From a virus, in the IMG/VR virus record IMGVR_UViG_3300008262_000411, positions 1-25,403 of that record: a DNA stretch of 25,403 nt, one strand, 5' to 3'. Below the pieces are notes generated by a model. That model was not told the origin of the DNA. It ran no database searches and saw nothing but the letters and a program-made list of their open reading frames with translations. This document shows, in pieces, positions 7,633 to 12,955 of the stretch; the first letter of the stretch is position 1, and each line of letters starts with the position of its first letter. Both the position numbers and the translations under genes were made by a program.

Positions 7633-7934
7633 GTACAGAAGCAGACAAATTTAATCATAGCAAGCGTCTCCAACAGAACGAAAACGCTGTGAAGAAACAA
7701 GTAAAAATTGCCAAGGCACACGGTCTAACTAATAAAGATAAAACAGTTATGGAACCGCATCGCTTAGAAAAACATCATGCTATGGATTGTGGCAATCCTG
7801 GATGTATGCTCTGTGGCAATCCTCGTAGGACGTGGAAAGAACTTACTGCACAAGAAAAACGTATGTTTCAAGAAACAGAAATTCTGCGTATGCGTCACAG
7901 CAACGGCATTACTCCGGAAGACACTGATGAGTGA
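7629..7934 (+). CDS. small zinc-knuckle-like phage protein
   Basis: A 101-aa protein with a compact metal-binding cluster: KHH (48-50), then C54, C59 and C62 in DCGNPGCMLCGNPRR. This gives a C-x4-C-x2-C knuckle with a nearby His pair that could complete four ligands. The N-terminus is a basic helix rich in Lys and Gln, and a second helix (ELTAQEKRMFQE) follows the knuckle. This suits a small nucleic-acid-binding or adaptor protein (inference). AAGGA at 7615-7619 is a plausible ribosome site. It overlaps both neighbours (four bases upstream, eight downstream). I recall homologues in marine phages without assigned function. Confidence 0.82.
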   Translation: MSTEADKFNHSKRLQQNENAVKKQVKIAKAHGLTNKDKTVMEPHRLEKHHAMDCGNPGCMLCGNPRRTWKELTAQEKRMFQETEILRMRHSNGITPEDTDE

Positions 7935-8397
7935 AAAGATTGAACTAAAAGATAAACTTGCAGCCGTTGATATGAACTATAAAGGCCTGTGGGATGAAAT
8001 TAATGATGAACAAAGAAAAAGTCTCAAGCAAGAATTTTTTATTCTAAATCGATACATTAGCAATGCGCAAGGTAGTAGAGATATACAAGAGCATTATGTA
8101 TTAACGGTCAATGAATATTTTAATAAGAATTGGAATCTTTTACAGAAACATCCAAAATTATTATGGCAATTGCTTTGCATGTGTGGACACGAAAGCCAGA
8201 AGATATTCTTTCATCAATGGATCGGCTTTAAGAAAAAACAAGGTAATAACAAACTATCTAAGTTTTTGTTAGAAATATATCCAAATAAAAAACAAGACGA
8301 AATTGATATGCTAAGTCAATTAATGACTACTGCTGAAGCTAAACAATTAGCACAGACTCATGGATACGATGATAAACAAATTGCTAAAATGTTTTAA
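7927..8397 (+). CDS. conserved phage protein, possibly gp62-like clamp-loader small subunit
   Basis: A 156-aa protein starting at ATG 7927, eight bases inside the preceding gene, with GGAAG (7916-7920) as ribosome site. The frame is open further upstream, but that part is read through the zinc-knuckle gene and looks non-protein-like. It is helical and basic: FFILNRYIS, VNEYFNKNWNLLQKHPKLLWQLL, WIGFKKKQGNNK, FLLEIYPNKKQDEI. The NRYIS...VNEYF...HP arrangement and the downstream W-x-G-x-KKK faintly recall T4-like gp62, which with gp44 loads the sliding clamp. The resemblance is weak, there is no gp44 next door, and the function is unproven. Its stop overlaps the next start by one base (TAATG). 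Confidence 0.78.
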   Translation: MSEKIELKDKLAAVDMNYKGLWDEINDEQRKSLKQEFFILNRYISNAQGSRDIQEHYVLTVNEYFNKNWNLLQKHPKLLWQLLCMCGHESQKIFFHQWIGFKKKQGNNKLSKFLLEIYPNKKQDEIDMLSQLMTTAEAKQLAQTHGYDDKQIAKMF

Positions 8398-9098
8398 TGA
8401 TGTTAGAATTAAATGTGAATAATAAGCCATATACTTGTCAATTCTGCGGCCACAAATATATGCAAGAAAAAACTCTTGCAGTACATGTTTGTGAGCAAAA
8501 ACGTAGATTCTTAGCCAAGGATAGTAAGGCAGCAATTATCGGTTATCAAACATTTAACAGATTCTTCCAACTGACACAGGGCAAAGGTCAGAATAAAACG
8601 CATGATGAATTTGCACGTAGTCCTTACTATAATGCCTTTGTGAAATTTGGAAGTTTTGTTAGTAACATCAATCCGTTATATCCAGAAAAATTTATTGAAT
8701 ATGTAGTGCGCAGTGGTGTTAAATTAGATCATTGGTGTAGAGATGAACTGTATGAAAAATACGTAATTAATTTAATTCATACTGAATCTGTTGAGACGGC
8801 ATTAGAAAGAAGTGTTGCACACATGCAGTCTTGGGCAAGTGAAAACAATTCATTATGGAATCATTATTTTAAGTATGTTAGCACTAATAGAGCAGTGTAT
8901 GACATTAAAGACGGCAAAGTAAGTCCTTGGTTGATATTAAATTGCTCTAGCGGAAAAGAAATGTTGTCAAATTTTAGAGACGATCAGTTAAGTGCAATTG
9001 GTACTATCATTGATCCACAAGTATGGGTTAAGAAGTTTAAAAAGCAAACTTTTGATCTTGATCTAGTAAAAAAAATTGTTAAAGAATCGAGCCTATAA
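8397..9098 (+). CDS. zinc-finger phage protein, unknown function
   Basis: A 233-aa protein with an N-terminal finger YTCQFCGHKYMQEKTLAVHV: C14, C17, H30 and C32 form a C2HC cluster. A basic segment, KRRFLAKDSKAA, follows. The remaining 190 residues are a helical domain with recurring landmarks ARSPYYNAFVKFGSFV, FIEYVVRSGVKLDHWCRDELY, ALERSVAHMQSW and IDPQVWVKKFKK. I recall this two-part arrangement from marine T4-like phages, again without a function. The finger suggests DNA or RNA binding (inference). Two ATGs in tandem (8397, 8400) make the start uncertain by one codon; the first shares a base with the upstream stop. It overlaps the following gene by one base. Confidence 0.83.
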   Translation: MMLELNVNNKPYTCQFCGHKYMQEKTLAVHVCEQKRRFLAKDSKAAIIGYQTFNRFFQLTQGKGQNKTHDEFARSPYYNAFVKFGSFVSNINPLYPEKFIEYVVRSGVKLDHWCRDELYEKYVINLIHTESVETALERSVAHMQSWASENNSLWNHYFKYVSTNRAVYDIKDGKVSPWLILNCSSGKEMLSNFRDDQLSAIGTIIDPQVWVKKFKKQTFDLDLVKKIVKESSL

Positions 9099-9679
9099 TG
9101 CCAGATATTGATATTGACTTTGCTGACAGGGATCATGCCCTTAAATTTATCAAGCATATACCTGCGTCTATTAAAGATACAAATGGTACTTTTAAAAAGC
9201 ACAATACCGGCGTATATTGTACACCTATCCCGTACAATCCTGTAAATAACTTATCCAACGTAGATTACAAAGAAGCAGAAGAAAGAGGCTATTTTAAACT
9301 AGACTTTTTAAATGTTAGTATCTATAAAGATGTAAGAGATGAAGAGCATCTTAAAACTTTAATGGAGACTGAACCACTATGGGACCTTTTAGAGCAGGAC
9401 GATTTCAGCAGTTTACTATTTCACGTCAACGGACACGGAAGCATTTTGAGACAGATGAAGCCGACGAGTATACTCCAACTAGCGGCTGTTTTGGCTATGA
9501 TAAGACCCGCAAAGAGGCATTTGATTGGAGAGACCTGGACGACAGTGATGGAGACGATCTGGACGAAACCCGAGGATGGTGAGTACTACTTTAAGAAGGC
9601 TCACGCGGTAGCCTATGCAATGGCTGTGGTAGTACAGATGAATCTGATCTGCGAAGGAGTCAGTTACGGATTTAGTTAA
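9098..9679 (+). CDS. miniature DnaE-like (C-family DNA polymerase core) protein
   Basis: A 193-aa protein that reads as a condensed bacterial DNA polymerase III alpha palm. The motifs occur in DnaE order: PDIDIDF (residues 2-8; E. coli PDFDVDF with two catalytic Asp), KHNTGVY (34-40; KHAGGVVI), DYKEAEERGYFKLDFLNV (56-73; DKSDVEYAGLVKFDFLGL, whose Asp is the third catalytic residue), LFHVNGHGSILRQMKP (107-122; VFQLESRGMKDLIKRLQP), LAAVLAMIRPAK (128-139; MIALVALFRPGP) and YFKKAHAVAYAMAVVVQM (164-181; FNKSHSAAYALVSYQTL). All three acidic positions are kept. What is gone is the roughly 80-residue block after PDxDxDF, most of the fingers, and the PHP, beta-binding and OB domains (E. coli DnaE is 1160 aa). 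It is coupled to the zinc-finger gene by a one-base TAATG overlap. Catalytic activity is unknown; it may be a regulator or host-polymerase mimic instead. Confidence 0.85.
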   Translation: MPDIDIDFADRDHALKFIKHIPASIKDTNGTFKKHNTGVYCTPIPYNPVNNLSNVDYKEAEERGYFKLDFLNVSIYKDVRDEEHLKTLMETEPLWDLLEQDDFSSLLFHVNGHGSILRQMKPTSILQLAAVLAMIRPAKRHLIGETWTTVMETIWTKPEDGEYYFKKAHAVAYAMAVVVQMNLICEGVSYGFS

Positions 9680-10053
9680 CGCTTTGGGGTTCTAACTAAC
9701 TGAACTGATTTGCGTTTAACACGCTTTAGAGTCATATTCATTAGATTTACTACTGGCCCTAGTATAATACGTACATCTTTGCTGTTGAATGTTTTAATAG
9801 CGTATTTGTAAGGTTCGATTTCTCTTCTACAAAATATGTTAATCGGTATTTGACGATTTGACTCCCACCACCATATTTCTCCTATTTCTAATAGTCCGGT
9901 TCGATCCTCTAGTGTTTTAATCATAGATAAGTCATAGAAGCTAGTAACGAATTGATCCTGATTTACCATGATTCCTACATATTCTTCCTCACCGTAGTGT
10001 ATAACCGATATAAATGGTAGTTGTTCTTGTATGTTATCTCTTAATTTAGCCAT
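9676..10053 (-). CDS. minus-strand conserved phage protein, unknown function
   Basis: A 125-aa protein, the only complete gene on the minus strand. The start at 10053 (MAKLRDN) is preferred over a longer reading of 11 residues to 10086. Landmarks are FISVIHYGEEEYVGIM, SFYDLSMIKTLEDR, IGEIWWWESNRQIPIN, SKDVRIILGPVVNL and KRVKRKSVQL. It is soluble with a basic C-terminus. I recall homologues in pelagiphage- and cyanophage-type genomes without function. It is convergent with the DnaE-like gene and the two share TTAA (9676-9679), which supplies both stop codons. A TATAAATA late-type promoter lies about 46 bases upstream on its strand, so late expression is likely. Confidence 0.83.
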   Translation of the reverse strand: MAKLRDNIQEQLPFISVIHYGEEEYVGIMVNQDQFVTSFYDLSMIKTLEDRTGLLEIGEIWWWESNRQIPINIFCRREIEPYKYAIKTFNSKDVRIILGPVVNLMNMTLKRVKRKSVQLVRTPKR

Positions 10054-10060
10054 ATAAATA
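10053..10060 (+). promoter_or_regulatory. T4-type late promoter (TATAAATA) for the virion gene at 10081
   Basis: A perfect match to the T4 late consensus TATAAATA, 20 bases before the ATG at 10081. The predicted start is near 10066, giving a leader of about 15 bases that begins with GAGG (10066-10069). The first base of the box is also part of the start codon of the minus-strand gene. Confidence 0.75.
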
Positions 10061-10080
10061 GTAGTGAGGCTTTTAACCAA

Positions 10081-10884
10081 ATGCAAAAAATTTCAAGTTA
10101 TTTATATTCAAACAAGGTTGACATTAACCTTGATTTGGCTTCATCACCTACGGAGTGGAGAATCGTGTACCAACGCAAAGTAAAAATCTACAAGGGCTAT
10201 GACAATGTCATCGAGCTCGATATAAAGAATTCACAACAGAAACGTTTCAATGTGTCTGATCTAGATATGAAATGTCTAGTAATGGACAGCTTGGGACAAG
10301 AGGTATATACAGCAAATGTAACACACTCTAGTACTCCAGGACTTGCTACATTTACTATTCCTGCTGCCAACTTAGATTACCTTTCACCGCAGTTTTTAAG
10401 ATATGCAGTCTATGTGTTAAACGATGATGATACTAAAAATGTTATCTACGGTGATACACAATTTGGTGTAACAGGTATGATGGACTTACTTGGGTCTGCT
10501 ATTGTTACCGCTGCCCCTGTGCAAGTTATCAAAACATTTACATACTTACATAGCACAACTACTGACGTTAATACTCATTATAGCGAAGCTGCTGAAATTA
10601 ACCCAAGAAATGATATTTCTGCTACAGCTGATATAGATGTTGAGTTTAAAAATCTTGGCTTGGCAGCAACCGTTAATGTTCAAGTAACATACGATAAGGT
10701 AGTACATACAGCAACTAATTGGGAAACTATTGATACGTTTACTTTAGCAGCCGTGACAGCATCGTTAACCAACACTTACTCAATCCCAACTGACTTTACA
10801 AATGAAGTTAATTGGCTAAGAATTACCTATGTTCAGAACACAGGAAACACCGGAAAGTTTGACAGAGTTAATGTAATAGTGTAA
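10081..10884 (+). CDS. virion structural protein (probable baseplate or tail accessory)
   Basis: A 267-aa, beta-rich protein without cysteine clusters or catalytic motifs apart from a lone Cys. The N-terminus SSYLYSNKVDINLDL and the block WRIVYQRKVKIYKGYDNVIELDIKN are, from memory, typical of a structural protein family in marine T4-like phages. Later parts (FTYLHSTTTDVNTHYSEAAE, VEFKNLGLAATVNVQVTYDK) look like Ig-like or jelly-roll sheets, suiting a tail or baseplate decoration. The perfect late promoter upstream supports virion use. It sits oddly between replication genes, and its last codons contain the promoter for the primase gene. No terminator separates them. Confidence 0.8.
   Translation: MQKISSYLYSNKVDINLDLASSPTEWRIVYQRKVKIYKGYDNVIELDIKNSQQKRFNVSDLDMKCLVMDSLGQEVYTANVTHSSTPGLATFTIPAANLDYLSPQFLRYAVYVLNDDDTKNVIYGDTQFGVTGMMDLLGSAIVTAAPVQVIKTFTYLHSTTTDVNTHYSEAAEINPRNDISATADIDVEFKNLGLAATVNVQVTYDKVVHTATNWETIDTFTLAAVTASLTNTYSIPTDFTNEVNWLRITYVQNTGNTGKFDRVNVIV
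10099..10106 (-). promoter_or_regulatory. T4-type late promoter (TATAAATA, minus strand) for the gene at 9676-10053
   Basis: The + strand reads TATTTATA inside the sixth to ninth codons of the virion gene, so the minus strand carries a perfect TATAAATA. The predicted start near 10093 gives a leader of about 40 bases to the start codon at 10053. It faces the + strand late promoter at 10053-10060. Confidence 0.6.
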
Positions 10885-10893
10885 AATTAGTCT
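10859..10893 (+). promoter_or_regulatory. consensus sigma70 promoter giving a predicted leaderless primase mRNA
   Basis: -35 TTGACA (10859-10864, perfect consensus), 17-bp spacer, -10 TAAAAT (10882-10887), then six bases to the ATG at 10894. The expected start point is the A of the ATG. The -35 and spacer lie inside the end of the upstream virion gene, whose stop codon forms part of the -10 box. Confidence 0.8.
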
Positions 10894-11880
10894 ATGAGCC
10901 TAATCATAGACACAGTACAGTCATACCTTCCTGCAAAACGTAAAGTAACACCTAGTGGCTGGGTTAGCTTCAATGCGGTATGCTGTCACTATAATGGAAC
11001 GTCCGCTGACAATAGACAGCGTGGCGGCATTATGGTTAATGAAGGTGTTAGCTATCATTGCTTTAACTGTGGATTCAAAGCTAGTTGGCAACCTGGTCGC
11101 AAAGTATCAGTTAAACTGAAACGCCTTATGCAATGGCTAGGTGTTGCAGACGATACCATTACCAAATGTAGCCTTGAGGCCATGCGTATCGAAGAAGACA
11201 GCAGTTATCAGGGTGAGCGCAGTCTTATACCCACGTTTATTGACAAAGCCTTGCCAATTGGTACTAAACCATTGTCAGAATGGATTAAACATCCGTCAGA
11301 TGAACTAGTACCGGTATTAGAATATCTAGCCAGCCGCAATCTATATGTAGACGACTATCCATGGCACTGGACCGACGAGGATGGATTTAACAATAGACTT
11401 ATCATTCCGTTCTATCACGAACACAGACTAGTCGGATACACTGCCCGTAAAATTACTGCCGGCAAGCCTAAGTATATCAGTGAACAGCAACCCGGTTATG
11501 TGTTTAATTTAGACAGACAACATTACGAACGTAAATATGTCATTGTAACAGAAGGTCCCATTGATGCTATCTGTGTAGACGGAGTTGCCGTTATGAGTGC
11601 TGAGATCAGCGCCAGTCAACATGCATTGATAAGTCAACTACAGAGAGAAGTAGTAGTAGTGGCAGACAGAGATGACGCTGGTTACAGGATGGTTGAACAG
11701 GCACTAGAATACGGATGGAGTGTGGCTTTTCCTGAATGGATCGAAGGCGTTAAGGACGTTAATGACGCAGTTATTAAATACGGAAAGCTGTACACCCTAT
11801 ATAGTATTTTAAGCACTAAAGAATCTAACAATTTAAAAATACAATTGCGAGCACGTAATTGGTTTAAGGAAGAAGTATGA
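10894..11880 (+). CDS. 61: gp61-type DNA primase
   Basis: A 328-aa DnaG-family primase of the T4 type, which makes RNA primers on the lagging strand with the gp41 helicase. The N-terminal zinc ribbon uses C30/C31/H32 (AVCCHYNG) and C56/C59 (YHCFNCG). The TOPRIM core has VTEGPIDA (218-225, catalytic E220), DRDDAG (258-263) and KDVNDAV (287-293). NRLIIPFYHEHRLVGYTARK (167-186) is the usual RNA-polymerase domain segment. Length matches the T4 protein (342 aa) and it seems intact. No Shine-Dalgarno precedes it, consistent with the leaderless promoter at 10859-10893. Its stop overlaps the next small gene as ATGA. Confidence 0.93.
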   Translation: MSLIIDTVQSYLPAKRKVTPSGWVSFNAVCCHYNGTSADNRQRGGIMVNEGVSYHCFNCGFKASWQPGRKVSVKLKRLMQWLGVADDTITKCSLEAMRIEEDSSYQGERSLIPTFIDKALPIGTKPLSEWIKHPSDELVPVLEYLASRNLYVDDYPWHWTDEDGFNNRLIIPFYHEHRLVGYTARKITAGKPKYISEQQPGYVFNLDRQHYERKYVIVTEGPIDAICVDGVAVMSAEISASQHALISQLQREVVVVADRDDAGYRMVEQALEYGWSVAFPEWIEGVKDVNDAVIKYGKLYTLYSILSTKESNNLKIQLRARNWFKEEV

Positions 11881-11987
11881 ATTTTATTAATTATTTATTG
11901 AAGCCGTATCTTCGTTGGAAGGAGCGCCGAGCTTTTAAAAAACGACTTGAAGAATTGCGCAAACGAGATCCGTTTATCTACAAATGA
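11877..11987 (+). CDS. 36-aa basic microprotein
   Basis: A very short gene reading MNFINYLLKPYLRW, then KERRAFKKRLEELRKRD and PFIYK. Its ATG overlaps the primase stop (ATGA at 11877-11880) and its stop overlaps the next ATG (ATGA at 11984-11987), so it is stitched between two genes. A hydrophobic and aromatic N-terminus followed by a strongly basic amphipathic helix suggests membrane-surface or nucleic-acid contact. I recall very similar short sequences ending RDPFIYK in marine phages, which supports a real gene. The function is unknown. A GGAAGGAG-like run at 11918-11924 lies inside it and too far from the next ATG to act as its ribosome site. Confidence 0.72.
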   Translation: MNFINYLLKPYLRWKERRAFKKRLEELRKRDPFIYK

Positions 11988-12937
11988 TTACCTGGGGAAT
12001 AAACGCACTTAATCACGGCAGTAGTCTTGCTGTGTTTAATAACGGCCAACTGATATTTAATAATGTTGATAAGACTCGTGACAACCCACACAACCTAATA
12101 AGTGATGCCATGTTCAAAGGTTGGGAGCCAGATCATATTTTCTGGTATGAAAATCCCTGGGTTAAGAAAGCTAGGCAAATCAAAGCCGGACAATATAAGA
12201 CAGCATTTAGATTAGATAATCTTCCCAAGCATCATCTTAAGAAATGGGGATTGGGTTATGCATCACTTAGCTATACTCCTCACCATGCTAGCCATGCGGC
12301 TGCAGGCTATTATACAAGTCCATTTAACCACTGTGCTATTGTTGTACTAGATGCTATAGGTGAGTTTGAATGTGCTACTATTTGGCAAGGCCGACACGGT
12401 GAAATGAAGAAACTTTGGTCTGCTAGGTATCCAAACAGTCTGGGACTATTCTATAGTGCATTTACTAAACTACTAGGTCTTACTCCTATACAAGACGAAT
12501 ACCTACTACAGAAAATGGCTGAACAAGGTGATCCTGCTAGATTCAGACAAGAGGTAGGGCACTATTTTGGCACGGGCATAGTCGACCTTAAGTACAATTT
12601 TCATCGAGGCGTACTCGACTGGAGTCCTGAGCCAGCCACCATTCAAGAGCAGTGTGACATTGCCGCAGCCGTACAAGAACGATTTGAATTCGAAATTAAC
12701 TATGTAATGGCTGAAGCCAAACGATTAACCAATGCTGAATGCCTAGTTTATATGGGCGGGTGTGCTATGAACAGTCGAGCCAATCAGACTCAAGTAGAAC
12801 CCATGTTTAAGTATCGATGGTCGTTAGCCGATCCCGGTGATCCCAGCAGTAGCCTAGGTGCAGTACTGTATCATACCAAACAAAGAATTAGAAAAGATGA
12901 CTGGGGTCCAGTCAAACATATTGAAATTAAAATTTAA
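11984..12937 (+). CDS. half-size carbamoyltransferase (NodU/CmcH/TobZ family, Kae1-like domain only)
   Basis: A 317-aa member of the O-carbamoyltransferase family. It has the N-terminal strand WGINALNHGSSLAVF, the metal-binding signature HHASHAAAGYYTSPF (H100, H101, H104), VLDAIGEFE (D123), LGLTPIQDEYLLQKMA, the nucleotide-binding MGGCAMNS (257-264) and DPGDPSSSLGAVLY. Relatives such as TobZ are about 550-600 aa with a second, YrdC-like domain that forms carbamoyl-adenylate. That half is absent: the chain ends 25 residues after the GDPSSSLGA block. The enzyme may rely on a host TsaC/YrdC-like protein or have changed chemistry. In phages such enzymes could modify nucleotides, DNA or sugars (inference). 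It is coupled to the microprotein upstream by an ATGA overlap. Confidence 0.88.
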   Translation: MITWGINALNHGSSLAVFNNGQLIFNNVDKTRDNPHNLISDAMFKGWEPDHIFWYENPWVKKARQIKAGQYKTAFRLDNLPKHHLKKWGLGYASLSYTPHHASHAAAGYYTSPFNHCAIVVLDAIGEFECATIWQGRHGEMKKLWSARYPNSLGLFYSAFTKLLGLTPIQDEYLLQKMAEQGDPARFRQEVGHYFGTGIVDLKYNFHRGVLDWSPEPATIQEQCDIAAAVQERFEFEINYVMAEAKRLTNAECLVYMGGCAMNSRANQTQVEPMFKYRWSLADPGDPSSSLGAVLYHTKQRIRKDDWGPVKHIEIKI

Positions 12938-12955
12938 AGATAGTATAATACACAC
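12921..12955 (+). promoter_or_regulatory. sigma70-type promoter giving a predicted leaderless helicase mRNA
   Basis: -35 TTGAAA (12921-12926), 17-bp spacer, perfect -10 TATAAT (12944-12949), then six bases to the ATG at 12956. The boxes straddle the stop codon of the carbamoyltransferase. The geometry is identical to the promoters at 3643 and 10859. Confidence 0.8.

Noticed and set aside
7777-7926. N-terminal extension of the gene ending at 8397
   Set aside because: This stretch is the zinc-knuckle gene read in another frame (Cys/Val/Leu-rich nonsense). ATG 7927 has a ribosome site.
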